Part shown: positions 36,651 through 49,955 of the stretch, in pieces | How positions within the stretch are numbered: the stretch's first letter is position 1 | How the letters are laid out: every line of letters begins with the position of its first letter | NCBI GenBank assembly: GCA_036971475.1 | Contig: JBAIZL010000002.1 | Coordinates: 352,717,582-352,781,581, forward strand | DNA from: Prosapia bicincta | Lineage: Eukaryota; Arthropoda; Insecta; Hemiptera; Cercopidae | Length of the DNA stretch: 64,000 bases | Direction: 5' to 3' | Notes under the pieces: generated by a model | The model's input: only the letters and a program-made list of their open reading frames with translations | Databases searched by the model: none | Told to the model about the DNA's origin: nothing | Program-made: the position numbers and the translations under genes

Positions 36651-39334
36651 TAGTCTTTTTCTTGGTGCTAGTGTACCTAACCCTCCACCAGGTTATGAAA
36701 GACCTCAAGCTCCGCATGCTCCAGTTTCAGGAGGAAGAGCATCAAACAGAGGTGGTCATGGCCCAGGTGGTAATGCATCGCAATTTACTTCTAAATTTGG
36801 CAGAATGGAAATAGAAAGTGAAGGTGGTGTTTTACAATATGATGTCCCTAAAATGTCTGAGATACTTAAAACTTCAGCTTGTTGGCGGAGTTTTTTATGA
36901 TGCTCGAAATAAAGTTGATCATGCTGATCTTGGCCTAGATATTTGGCCGGGGTATGTAACTTCAATAAGGCAATACGACCGAAAGGTCTAGATGTGTGCA
37001 GAAGTTACATGTGGTGAAGAGAAAGGACATTGTACCTGTAGTTTACAATGACAATATGCAAGAGAATCCAGACAATTTTAAGATGTCTCAAATAAAGCTA
37101 TCTTTGAAACTACGGTGCTTACAGGTTATAATACCATGACATACAGAATTGCCGACCTTGACTTTAAGTCAACCCCATTGAATACTTTTAAAAGAGACAA
37201 TCAATATCACATATGTTGCATATTTTAGAGAAAAATATAATGCACAACTAAGACAAACAGACTAGCCGTTGTTGGTTACCAAAACTAAACTGAGGGAAGT
37301 CAGAGCTGGTCAAGGGGATGTCATTTATCTGGTTCCGGAACTTTGCCGGCTGACAGGCATTTCTAAATCTCCGATAAATAATTTTACTTTTATGAGGAAC
37401 TTGGCTGTTAGGGCAAGAGTTGGGCCCAAGGAGAGAGTAGAAAGTTGGAACAGTAATAACCAACTCTTTCACTTACTTCTTGCAGTTTCACTCTCCAATA
37501 AAGAAAAATTCAATTTCGGCTAGACTACGTTGGATTAGAACATCGGGAGAACGTGTATATTCGCCATTACAGTTATTTATCGATGGATCAAGAAAGGTCA
37601 AGAGAACAATGGCGGGAACATGGACGTGCACGATGGCGGGCTTGTAGTATCAACCCTCAAGCTCAACAGCAGCAAGCGAGTAGGCCAGATGAACCCCCTA
37701 CAGCAGCTGGATTACCACACACTGCTGGGTTACAAGCCACTTCTGGGTAACCACCTGGTGCTAGTGTACCTCACCCTCCACCAGGTTTTCAAAGACCTCA
37801 AGCTTCGCATGCTCCAGTTTCAGGAGGAAGAGCATCTCACAGAGGTGGTCCTGGCCCAGGTGTTATGCAGTGCAAATTACTTCTAAATTTGGCAGAATCA
37901 CATTAGAAAGTGAATGTGGAAATTGAAATGGGAACGCAAATGGTTCTCAGAAGTTGGGGAGAGGAATTATTTGTGGAAAACTGCAAATAAATACTGAAAA
38001 TCTTATTAAAACCAGACCTGCTTCACTATATAACAAAAAAGGAAACTCTGGTACTGCTGTAACTTTACAAGCAAACTATTTTCGCCTACTTACAAAAACG
38101 GATTGGTATTTATATCAGTACAAAGTAGATTTCGCTTCTGAATAAGACACCTTGGAGATTAAACGAAGCCTAATTCGTCCACATATGAATGTTCTAGGGC
38201 AATATATATTTGATGGTACAGTACTGTACACCAGCAACCGCCTAACTCCAGATCCACTGGAGTTGTTTTCAGCCAGAGCTACAGATGATCAAAATATTCG
38301 TATAACTCTCAAACTTGTAAGAGATTTGGTATTTGGTGACTACCACTACCTGCACTTTAACAATATGATATCCCGAAAATGCCTGAGATACTTAAAACTT
38401 TAGCTTGTTGACAGAGATTTTTATGATGCTCGAAATAAGGTTGATCATGCTGATCTTGGCCTTGAAATTTGGCCGGGGTATGTAACTTCAATAAGGCAAT
38501 ACGACCAAATCACCCTGATGTGTGTAGAAGTGACATTTAGGGTGATGAGAAAGGACACTGTACTTAAAGTCTACAATGACATACTGCAAGAGCATCCAGA
38601 CAATTTTACGATGTCTTCACTAAAGCTATCGTTGAAACTACGGTGCTTACAGGTTATAATAGCAGGACATACAGAATTCACGACATTGACTTTAACTCAA
38701 CCCTAATGAATACTTTCAAAAGAGACAATCAGGATATCACATATGTTGCATATTTTAGAGAAAAATATAATACACAACTAAGACAAAAATACTAACCGTT
38801 GTTGGTTACCAAAACTAAACTGAGTGAAGTCAGAGCTGGTCAAGGGGAATTCATTTATGTGGTTCCAGAACTTTACCGCCTGACAGGCATTTCTGAATCC
38901 TTGAGAAATAATTTTACTTTCATGAGGAACTTGGCTGTTAGGACAAGAGATGGGCCAAAGGAGAGAGTAGAAAGTTAGAATAGTAATAACCAACTCATTC
39001 ACTTCATTCTTGCAGTTTCACTCACCAATGAGGAAAAATTCACTATCGGCTAGACTACGTTGAATTAGAATATCGGGAGAACGTGTGTAATCGCCATTAC
39101 AGTTATTTATCAATGGATCAAGAAAGGTCAAGAGAACAATTGCGGGCACAAGGACGTGCACGATGGCTGGATTGTAGTATCAACCCTCAAGCTCAACAGT
39201 AGCAAGCGAGTAGGCCAGGTGAAGCCCCTCCAACAGCTGGATTAACACACACTGCTGAGTTACAAGCCACTTCTGGGTAACCACCTAGTGCTAGTATACC
39301 TCACCCTGCACCAGGTTTTCAAAGAACTCAAGCT

Positions 39335-39925
39335 TTGCATGCTCCACTTACAGGACGAAGAGCATCTTACAGAGGTGGTCCTGGTCCAGGTGGTAATGCA
39401 GCGCAAATTACTTCTAAATTTGGCAGAATGAAATTAGTAAGTAAAGGTGGCAATGGAAATGGGAACGGAAATGGTTCCCAGCAGTTGGGGAGACGACGTC
39501 TTCGTGGAATACAGCAAATAAATACTGAAAATCTTATTAAAACCAAACCTGCGTCACTATATAACAAGAAAGGAAACTCTGGTACTGCTGTAACTTTACA
39601 AGCAAACTATTTTCGCCTACTTACAAAAACTGATTGGTGTTTATATCAGTACAAAGTAGATTTCGCCCATGAAGAAGACACCTTGGAGATTAAACGAAAC
39701 CTAATTCGTAAACATATGAATGTTCTAGGACAATATGTATTTGATGGTACAGTACTGTACACCAGCAACCGCCTAGCTCCAGATCCACTGGAGTTGTTTT
39801 CAGCCAGAGCTACAGATGATCAAAATATTCGTATAACTCTCAAACTTGTAGGAGATTTGGTATTTGGTGACTACCACTACCTGCAGTTTTACAATGTGAT
39901 ATCCCGAAAATGTCTGAGATACTGA
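39335..39925 (+). pseudogene. piwi N-domain segment, plus-strand block
   Basis: The longest open stretch in this block (196 codons): RGG/GN-rich tail ('SKFGRMKLVSKGGNGNGNG'), then N domain to 'SRKCLRY', where a TGA replaces the Leu codon found elsewhere. The PAZ part follows from about 40140 in another frame. Confidence 0.75.
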
Positions 39926-40735
39926 AAACTTTAGCTTGTTGGCAGAGATTTTTATGATGCTCGAAATAAGGTTGATCATGCTGATCTTGGCCTTGAAATT
40001 TGGCCGGGGTATGTAACTTCAATAAGGCAATACGACCAAATCACCCTGATGTGTGTAGAAGTGACATTTAAGGTGATGAGAAAGGACACTGTAATAAAAG
40101 TCTACAATGACATACTGCAAGAGCATCCAGACATTTTTAGAATGTCTTCACTAAAGCTATCGTTGAAACTACGGTGCTTACAGGTTATAATACCAGGACA
40201 TACAGAATTGACGACATTGACTTTGAGTCAACCCCATTGAATACTTTCAAAAGAAACAATCAGGATGTCACATATGTTGCATATTTTAGAGAAAAATATA
40301 ATGCACAACTAAGACAAAAAGTCTAGCCGTTGTTGGTTACCAAAACTAAACTGAGGGAACTCAGAGCTCAAGGGGAATTCATTTATCTGGTTCCGGATCT
40401 TTGCCGGCTGACAGGCATTTCTGAATCTCTGAGAAATATTTTACTTTCATGAGGAACTTGGCTGTTAAGACAAGAGTTGATCCAATGGAGAGAGTAGAAC
40501 GTTGAAATAGTAATAACCAATTCTTTCGCTTCATTCTTGCAGTTTCACTCACCAATGAGGAAAAATTCACTATCGGCTAGACTACGTTGGATTAGAATAA
40601 CGGGAGAACGTGTGTAATGGCCATTACAGTTATTTATCGATAGATCAAGAAATATCAAGAGAACAATGGCGGGCACAAGGAAGTGCACGATGGCGGAGAC
40701 AATTTTAGGATGTCTTCACTAAAGCTATCGTTGAA

Positions 40736-40959
40736 ACTACGATAGCATATTTGCACTCCGCATATTTGGCATGGATATCTGGTCTGGAGCTTCAATCTCG
40801 GAGGACATAAAACGCAGGTTCTTCTTTATTCTAGAGTAGGAGCTGGTGGAGTTTGTCTTTCATCGATGGGTAGTTTGAGGATTCGACGTATATTCATAGC
40901 AAGTTCTCTTGGTATGGATCTGTCTAATCTCTTCTGCATGTGTAGTCGCACCAAAGCTG
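40736..40959 (-). mobile_element. piggyBac-like fragment in deleted unit
   Basis: Same 224-bp insert, inverted with its piwi unit and flanked by TATCGTTGAA (40726-40735 and 40960-40969). The only copy in the plus-strand block left of the LTR element. Confidence 0.58.
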
Positions 40960-41119
40960 TATCGTTGAAACTACGGTGCTTACAGGTTATAATACCAGGA
41001 CATACAGAATGACGACATTGACTTTTAAGTCAACCCCATTGAATACTATCAAAAGAGACACTCAGGATATCACATATGTTGCATATTTTAGATAAAAATA
41101 TAATGCACAACTAAGACAA

Positions 41120-41867
41120 TGTAACGTTCTCTTGTTATTATTAGTTTAAATTTTATGTTTAAGGTTTAAGTTCTAGCTTACAGTTCAGGCGTAATAATAA
41201 CCGTCTGTCTGTAACGCGCTTCAAATCTTGAAGGTAGAACTACGTTACATTAAAATACAAAGTTAAATCATTTAAACTAGCAGAGTCTCATTAATTTAAT
41301 TTTTAAGGCTTATTAACTTGAAATGCATGGAATTGTGTGCTGGTTAAATAATTACTCTTTTAAATTCAATTAAAGCAAATTACACTCATTTTATTTAACA
41401 AAAAAATAACATAAATTATAATCATGATACAAATTTCTAGACATTGCTTCAGTTACAGATTATTGAACATTTAATATTTGACTTATGAATTTCTACGTAT
41501 AGCAATCTATCAATAAATCAATCAATGGCTGAAAATGGATCTGTACTCGAGTTTACTTGCCTTTTTTTATAATAATAACATGTTACAATTCAAGGTGAAC
41601 ACAAGTGCACCAAATGATGCATAAATTACTTTTATATACTTGTTGAAAAGTTCTAGGTTTATTAATTTGAGTTAAACTGTCTAACATTTTAAATTTTGCA
41701 ATAAATCTCTAAAGTTTGAACTCGTCCACTTAGCTGTATTCCCATGTCGTAGCCTCGCATCCTTCTAGTGGAAAAGTCTCACGAAATAGCGTCCCATTTT
41801 GGTACTTGGCTACGTACGCTGTCTTCTACACGATGATTATAACATATTTAAGAAAATGAATATTACA
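41120..41867. repeat. LTR, left copy
   Basis: 748 bp, begins TGTAACGTTCTC and ends ATATTACA. It contains an inverted pair of GTAACG/CGTTAC-like words near its start. Confidence 0.8.
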
Positions 41868-44425
41868 TTAAATTTTGAAAACTAAAGAAATTTCCTCGCT
41901 CTCGGACACGTCCGTTGCCTTTTACATCTTGGCTAAAAGAGAGTTAAAACTAACGTTGCAAGCAAGCTTCCTACCTACTGCGAATCAGGGTGGGTGCATC
42001 CCTACTTTAATTTACTTGTTTTCAAACTCTTTCGACAGATGTCACTATCAACCAGAGATCTCATTAAAAATATCTCTAATAAATCACAATTTTTTGATGT
42101 AGTTGTATATTATTACAATTTTTGAATACATTCTCGTTTGTTTTCTGAAATTTCCAATTTATTTATTTTTTTTCCTGGCTAGAAACCAATTGTGGTTATC
42201 ATCGCCAAATTTCCAATTTAATATGTAACACCATCTAAAGTGTGTTACATATTTTCCCCCCCTTTTGAAAAAAAATTGTGTCATTTCATTTCTTACTAAT
42301 TGTTTTTATCTAATTTAATAATTTATTAATGACTCTTAATTCAGCAACCAAACTATTCTCCTTTAAAAGAAACATATCATAAACCCTTTTATTATTACTT
42401 TCATTTCCATAATTAGAACAAACTTAGTTTAACCTTAAAAAAAAAATTTTTTTATAGGACATTAACATAACATAAACAGTATTTACTCTGCTTTTGATTT
42501 AAAACCCTTCTGCAAAAATTCAAATTTCCATGTAAACCTACAATTCACTTATTATCTCCATTGACATTTTATCTTTGACATACATATATTATAATAAATT
42601 TAATTTAGACTTAAAAGTCCTTTAATAAATATTTCTTATTTTAAATTAACTCTCAAAAACTTGTCTTATAAATTCTCAATTGATTTATTTTACAATATAA
42701 AATTTTAAAAACAATGCATACTTGAAAATATTTTCTTTCGAAAATCAAACTTCTTGTAAACATTTTTATTTCATAAGCACACAATTATATATCTCTTCTA
42801 ATTTAAAAATAATATTATTTACTCTTAATATATTTACTCTTTATTTAAATTAACTCTTTGAAATTACTATTTATTCCAATTACTCTTTGTTAAAAATTAA
42901 CTCCTTCAAAATTACTCTGTTTCAAAATTGCTCTTTGTTTGTCAACATTACCTTACATATGCCCTAGCTATATTCTTCACAATCCAATCTCTGGTATTTG
43001 TGAATACCACTTACTTCCTGTAAGCCAAAAAATTTCTACATTATCGACGCTATTTATCTACACATTTTCCTCTCCATTTCACAACTTTTAAGCATGTACC
43101 ATTGCCTCATAACCTTTCATTATCTCTACAATATTTCGTACATGTTATACCTCTTTTGGATTTCAAAACCCACACTTTGAAAATCCAATTACATTATTCT
43201 TAAATTAAAACCCATACTTTAATTTAAAAATCATATAGCTAGCATTTTGACACACAAAGGACTATATGTATTCTGTTACATCTTAAAACTTCTTTCAAAT
43301 ATTTCTGTAAACAAATTGAATTAATTTTTTTTGCTAAGCTCTTAGTATTTACAAATAAGAATTGAAATTAAACGGAACCTATGCTTGCATATTTATACAC
43401 AATTTTGGTCAAGTGTATAGTCTGTTGATTCCCCATATGTCATTGAATCGGTGTAGTATTGTGTGTTTTGAGATTTGTTGTCTAAGTCTATCTCATGTAG
43501 AATGTGTATCGCATGTCAACGTGCACTTTGACATACAATGTGAGTGTTGTCGTGGAGTGTAAATTCTGTATAAAGGCACATTCCTATTTTCCTTGTTAAT
43601 TTATTCCTCTTTTTAAAAATAAAGCTTGCATATTTCCAAATTTAAAATTTTTTAAAAATTTCAACTATTTTAAAAGATAAATTTCGCTTGAAATATTTTT
43701 ACATGACTATTACACAACTTATACATTTAAATTTAAATACCTTTAAAATTAACTCATAAATTTATTTTTTTTTATTAAACATTACTTTTAAAATCCTATC
43801 ACTGTTAACTTCAATTATATTTTTTTTTTAAATTATATTTAAACTCCTCTTTTGACAAAAGGTCTATTTTTAAAGCCATTTTGTTTAATAGAACTGATTT
43901 CAGAAAACTAACGGAATGTTATTCTTTATACAGAAAAGTCAAGCAAACTCGAAACGTTTAAACACGCTATATGCAAACATTGGACTTGCAGCTGGGTAAA
44001 CAATATACTCTACAACAACCTGCTTTTAGGCCATGCTCAAACTTACAAAAATATCTGAACTTTTACTACGCACATTATGACTAATATTTTAAACAACAAG
44101 AGTATTTGACCTTGACTACAATACAAGTAAAAACATGTTATAACTGGTTTCTTCCCTATCTTTACATAACTGCTTACACAACATTCTATTTACAGACCCT
44201 CCTGCAAGCCAATTTCTTTACGTTCAATTTATATTTTTACAAAACTTCCACAGTTAAATGATTATTGAATAAAATTTTACCTTTTTGAATATACTTGATT
44301 AATTTGGTTATTTTCAGCCATTTTTAATTTTCTTTCAGTCAACACACAAATTTACATTTCAAATTAAGCTGATTTAATATCAACAAGGTTTTAGCAGAAT
44401 TTTAGCTTAAGCAGAGTTGCGCATT

Positions 44426-45170
44426 TGTAACGTTCTCTTGTTATTATTAGTTTAAATTTTATGTTTAAGGTTTAAGTTCTACCTTACAGTTCAGGCGTAA
44501 TAATAACCGTCTGACTGTAACGCGCTTCAAATCTTGAAGGTAGAACTACGTTACATTAAAATACAAAGTTAAATCATTTAAACTAGCAGAGTCTCATTAA
44601 ATTAATTTTTAAGGCTTATTAACTTGAAATGCATGGAATTGTGTGCTGGTTAAATAATTTCTCTTTTAAATTCAATTAAAGCAAATTACACTCATTTTAT
44701 TTAACAAAAAAATAACATAAATTATGATCATGATACAAATTTCTAGACATTGCTTCAGTTACGGATTATTGAACATTTAATAATTGAGTTATGAATTTTT
44801 ACGTATAGCAATCTATCAATAAATCAATCAATGGCTGAAAAAGGATCTGTACTCGAGTTTACTTGCCTTTTTTTTATAATAATAACATCTTACAATTCAA
44901 GGTGAACACAAGTGCACCAAATGATGCATAAATTACTTTTATATACTTGTAGAAAAGTTCTAGGTTCATTAATTTGAGTTAAACTAACATTTTAAATTTT
45001 GCAATAAATCTCTAAAGTTTGAAATCGTCCACTTAGATGTATTCCCATGTCGTAGCCTCGCATCCTTCTAGTGGAAAAGTCTCACGAAATAGCGTCCCAT
45101 CTTGGTACTTGGCTACGTACGCTGTCTTCTACACCATGATTATAACATATTTAAGAAAATGAATATTACA
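44426..45170. repeat. LTR, right copy
   Basis: 745 bp with the same ends as the left copy. It is joined directly to piwi N-domain sequence (CTATATAACAAGAAAGG). Confidence 0.8.
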
Positions 45171-45784
45171 TTACTATATAACAAGAAAGGAAACTCTGGT
45201 ACTGCTGTAACTTTACAAGCAAACTATTTTCGCCTACTTACAAAAACGGATTGGTGTTTATATCAGTACAAAGTAGATTTCGCCCCTGAAGAAGACACCT
45301 TAGAGATTAAACGAAGCCTAATTCGTCCACATATGAATGTTCTAGGGCGATATATATTTGATGGTACAGTACTATACACCAGCAACCGCCTAGCTCCAGA
45401 TCCACTGGAGTTGTTTTCAGCCAGAGCTACAGATGATCAAAATATTCGTATAACTCTCAAACTTGTAGGAGATTTGGTATTTGGTGACTACCACTACCTG
45501 CAGTTTTACAATATGATATCCCGAAAATGTCTGAGATACTTAAAACTTCAGCTTGTTGGCAGAGATTTTTATGATGCTCGAAATAAGGTTGATCATGCTG
45601 ATCTTGGCCTTGAAATTTGGCCGGGGTATGTAACTTCAATAAGGCAATACGACCAAAACATCCTGATGTGTGCAGAAGTGACATTTAAGGTGACGAGAAA
45701 GGACACTGTACTTAAAGTCTACAATGACATACTGCAAGAGCATCCAGACAATTTTACGATGTCTTCACTAAAGCTATCGTTGAA

Positions 45785-46008
45785 GCTACGATAGCATATT
45801 TGCACTCCGCATATTTGGCATGGGTATCTGGTCTGGCGCTTCAATCTCGGAGGACATAAAACGCAGGTTCTTCTTTTTTCTAGAGTAGGAGCTGGTGGAG
45901 TTTGTCTTTCATCGATGGGTAGTTTGAGGATTCGACGTATATTCATAGCAAGTTCTCTTGGTATGGATCTGTCTAATCTCTTCTGCATGTGTGGTCGCAC
46001 CAAAGCTG
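45785..46008 (-). mobile_element. piggyBac-like fragment
   Basis: 224-bp insert between TATCGTTGAA (45775-45784) and TATAGTTGAA (46009-46018, one change). Antisense to the plus-strand piwi unit. The next copies in this block are at about 47549-47772 and 49314-49537. Confidence 0.58.
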
Positions 46009-48573
46009 TATAGTTGAAACTACGGTGCTTACAGGTTATAATACCAGGACGTACAGAATTGACGACATTGACTTTAAGTCAACCCCATTGAATACTTTTA
46101 AAAGAGACAATCAGGATATCACATATATTGCATATTTTAGAGAAATGTATAATGCACAGCTAAGACAAAAAGACTAGCCGTTGTTGGTTACCAAAACTAA
46201 GCTGAGGGTAGTCAGAGCTGGTCAAGGGGAATTCATTTATCTGGTTCCGGAACTTTGCCGGCTGACGAGCATTTCTGAATCTCTGAGAAATAATTTTACT
46301 TTCATGAGGAACTTGGCTGTTAGGACAAGAGTTGGGCCAAAGGAGAGAGTAGAACGTTGGAATAGTAATAACCAACTCTTTCACTTCATTCTTGCAGTTT
46401 CACTCACCAATGAGGAAAAATTCACTATCGGCTAGACTACGTTGGATTAGAACATCGGGAGAACGTGTGTAATCGCCATTACAGTCATTTATCGATGGAT
46501 CAAGAAAGGCCAAGAGAACAATGGCGGGCACAAGGACGTGCACGATGGCGGGATTGTAGTATCAACCCTCAAGCTCAACAGCATGAACGGAGTAGGGCAG
46601 GTGAAGCCCCTCCAACAGCTGGATTAACACACACTGCTGAGTTACAAGTCACTTCTTGGTAACCACCTGGTGCTATTGTACCTCTCCCTCCACCAGGTTT
46701 TCAAAGACCTCAAGCTTCGCATGCTCCAGTTTCAGGAGGAAGAGCATCTCACAGAGGTGGTCCTGGCCCAGGTGGTAATGCAGCGCAAATTACTTCTAAA
46801 TTTGGCAGAATGAAATTAGAATGTGAAGGTGGAAATGGAAATGGGAACGGAAATGGTTCCCAGCAGTTGGGGAGAGGACGTCTTCGTGGAAGACGGCAAA
46901 TAATTACTGAAAATCTTATTAAAACCAGACCTGCGTCACTATATAACAAGAAAGGAAACTCTGGTACTGCTGTAACTTTACAAGCAAACTATTTTCGCTC
47001 ACTTACAAAACGGATTGGTGTTTATATCAGTACAAAGTAGATTTCGCCCCTGAAGAAGACACCTTGGAGATTAAACGAAGCCTAATTTGTCCACATATGA
47101 ATGTTCTAGGGCAATATATATTTGATGGTACAGTACTATACACCAGCAACCGCCTAGCTCCAGATCCACTGGAGTTGTTTTCAGCCAGAGCTACAGATGA
47201 TCAAAATATTCGTATAACTCTCAAACTTGTAGGAGATTTGGTATTTGGTGACTACCACTACCTGCAGTTTTACAATATGATATCCCGAAAATGTCTGAGA
47301 TACTTAAAACTTCAGCTTGTTGGCAGAGATTTTTATGATGCTCGAAATAAGGTTGATCATGCTGATCTTGGCCTTGAAATTTGGCCGGGGTATGTAACTT
47401 CAATAAGGCAATACGACCAAAACATCCTGATGTGTGCAGAAGTGACATTTAAGGTGACGAGAAAGGACACTGTACTTAAAGTCTACAATGACATACTGCA
47501 AGAGCATCCAGACAATTTTACGATGTCTTCACTAAAGCTATCGTTGAAGCTACGATAGCATATTTGCACTCCGCATATTTGGCATGGGTATCTGGTCTGG
47601 CGCTTCAATCTCGGAGGACATAAAACGCAGGTTCTTCTTTTTTCTAGAGTAGGAGCTGGTGGAGTTTGTCTTTCATCGATGGGTAGTTTGAGGATTCGAC
47701 GTATATTCATAGCAAGTTCTCTTGGTATGGATCTGTCTAATCTCTTCTGCATGTGTGGTCGCACCAAAGCTGTATAGTTGAAACTACGGTGCTTACAGGT
47801 TATAATACCAGGACGTACAGAATTGACGACATTGACTTTAAGTCAACCCCATTGAATACTTTTAAAAGAGACAATCAGGATATCACATATATTGCATATT
47901 TTAGAGAAATGTATAATGCACAGCTAAGACAAAAAGACTAGCCGTTGTTGGTTACCAAAACTAAGCTGAGGGTAGTCAGAGCTGGTCAAGGGGAATTAAT
48001 TTATCTGGTTCCGGAACTTTGCCGGCTGACGAGCATTTCTGAATCTCTGAGAAATAATTTTACTTTCATGAGGAACTTGGCTGTTAGGACAAGAGTTGGG
48101 CCAAAGGAGAGAGTAGAACGTTGGAATAGTAATAACCAACTCTTTCACTTCATTCTTGCAGTTTCACTCACCAATGAGGAAAAATTCACTATCGGCTAGA
48201 CTACGTTGGATTAGAACATCGGGAGAACGTGTGTAATCGCCATTACAGTCATTTATCGATGGATCAAGAAAGGCCAAGAGAACAATGGCGGGCACAAGGA
48301 CGTGCACGATGGCGGGATTGTAGTATCAACCCTCAAGCTCAACAGCATGAACGGAGTAGGGCAGGTGAAGCCCCTCCAACAGCTGGATTAACACACACTG
48401 CTGAGTTACAAGTCACTTCTTGGTAACCACCTGGTGCTATTGTACCTCTCCCTCCACCAGGTTTTCAAAGACCTCAAGCGTCGCATGCTCCAGTTTCAGG
48501 AGGAAGAGCATCTCACAGAGGTGGTCCTGGCCCAGGTGGTAATGCAGCGCAAATTACTTCTAAATTTGGCAGA

Positions 48574-49323
48574 ATGAAATTAGAATGTGAAGGTGGAAAT
48601 GGAAATGGGAACGGAAATGGTTCCCAGCAGTTGGGGAGAGGAAGTCTTCGTGGAAGACGGCAAATAATTACTGAAAATCTTATTAAAACCAGACCTGCGT
48701 CACTATATAACAAGAAAGGAAACTCTGGTACTGCTGTAACTTTACAAGCAAACTATTTTCGCTCACTTACAAAAACGGATTGGTGTTTATATCAGTACAA
48801 AGTAGATTTCGCCCCTGAAGAAGACACCTTGGAGATTAAACGAAGCCTAATTCGTCCACATATGAATGTTCTAGGGCAATATATATTTGATGGTACAGTA
48901 CTATACACCAGCAACCGCCTAGCTCCAGATCCACTGGAGTTGTTTTCAGCCAGAGCTACAGATGATCAAAATATTCGTATAACTCTCAAACTTGTAGGAG
49001 ATTTGGTATTTGGTGACTACCACTACCTGCAGTTTTACAATATGATATCCCGAAAATGTCTGAGATACTTAAAACTTCAGCTTGTTGGCAGAGATTTTTA
49101 TGATGCTCGAAATAAGGTTGATCATGCTGATCTTGGCCTTGAAATTTGGCCGGGGTATGTAACTTCAATAAGGCAATACGACCAAAACATCCTGATGTGT
49201 GCAGAAGTGACATTTAAGGTGACGAGAAAGGACACTGTACTTAAAGTCTACAATGACATACTGCAAGAGCATCCAGACAATTTTACGATGTCTTCACTAA
49301 AGCTATCGTTGAAGCTACGATAG
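48574..49323 (+). pseudogene. Open 249-codon piwi N-domain frame
   Basis: Starts 'MKLECEGGNGNGNGNG', contains an RGRRQ-type basic patch, then the N domain and linker to 'EHPDNF', and ends with a short out-of-frame tail created by the shared frameshift plus the start of the piggyBac-like insert. The equivalent frame is also open in units at 51662, 53427, 55192 and 56956. No PAZ, MID or PIWI domain is included, so it could not act as a slicer. Whether it is translated is unknown. Confidence 0.6.
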
Positions 49324-49555
49324 CATATTTGCACTCCGCATATTTGGCATGGGTATCTGGTCTGGCGCTTCAATCTCGGAGGACATAAAACGCAGGTTCT
49401 TCTTTTTTCTAGAGTAGGAGCTGGTGGAGTTTGTCTTTCATCGATGGGTAGTTTGAGGATTCGACGTATATTCATAGCAAGTTCTCTTGGTATGGATCTG
49501 TCTAATCTCTTCTGCATGTGTGGTCGCATCAAAGCTGTATCGTTAAAACTACGGT

Positions 49556-49955
49556 GCTGGGGTATGTGTCTTCAATAACGCAACACAATACAATGTGGTA
49601 CTACATGGGCATCATGGGCTACTACATTCGCTTAGAATATCGAAAAACGAAAGTACTTAATTACCTAATTACGGTAAAGAAATTATAACATACTAGTATG
49701 TTTTTATGTGAACATTTTAAAATATGAAGTGAATTTTTGTGAAATTATGATTACTATGTGATGATATATAAACAGCCTAAAAATATAATTGTGATAATAT
49801 TTTATTAAATATTGTACTACCACTCACAGAGGTTCCCGTTACTTTAAAAAGATTATAAACATTCCTTTTTTAATTTTTGAAGAGTTTTGCACAGGTTTAG
49901 AACTTGGTCGCCTATGACTTAGACCTAAGGCAAGTATGCAAAGGAGACGTTCTTG
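49556..49955. repeat. Spacer at the convergent junction of the array
   Basis: About 400 bp that separate plus-oriented from minus-oriented units. It is made of a short plus-strand piwi scrap (49559-49590), then sequence matching the inverse of 4880-5000, the inverse of 26109-26180 and the inverse of 4765-4850 (GGTCGCCTATGACTTAGACCTAAG). It therefore contains the array spacer in inverted orientation, and would form the loop of a hairpin transcript. Confidence 0.75.

Larger units (their letters stand above)
36651..41119 (+). repeat. Piwi array block on the plus strand, mostly 1.53-kb units
   Basis: Divergent, older-looking units: a partial unit with internal deletions (36651-37552), then units starting at about 37553, 39085 and 40615. 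The spacing of about 1530 bp reflects absence of the piggyBac-like insert in the first units. The last unit has a large deletion (from the N-terminal tail straight to the end of the linker, about 40695) and does carry the insert. Frameshifts and stops are more numerous than in the right block. At 41119 the block is cut by an LTR element. Confidence 0.87.
41120..45170. mobile_element. LTR retrotransposon without coding capacity
   Basis: Two direct repeats of about 745-748 bp (41120-41867 and 44426-45170, TGTAACG...ATTACA ends, a few per cent different) enclose 2.56 kb of very AT-rich sequence. The minus strand near 44320 has an ATG context resembling a gag start, but no pol is present, so this is a LARD-like or heavily deleted element. 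The flanks are not a duplication: the left flank is PAZ-region piwi sequence and the right flank is N-domain piwi sequence. A deletion or recombination between units must have occurred across the element. Confidence 0.8.
45171..49555 (+). repeat. Piwi array block on the plus strand, 1.765-kb units
   Basis: A partial unit (45171-46464, starting in the N domain), a complete unit (46465-48228) and a unit truncated soon after PAZ begins (48229-49555). They are nearly identical to each other and to the right-hand block, and all carry the piggyBac-like insert. The middle unit has lost one A in a run at about 47007, which splits its N-domain frame. Confidence 0.9.

Noticed and set aside
41875..44425. 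Short open frames inside the LTR element
   Set aside because: AT-rich random frames with no similarity to gag or pol; the interior appears non-coding.
45102..45794. A chimeric LTR-piwi protein starting within the LTR
   Set aside because: The frame begins at a non-ATG codon in the LTR. The joined part is the ordinary N-domain pseudogene sequence.
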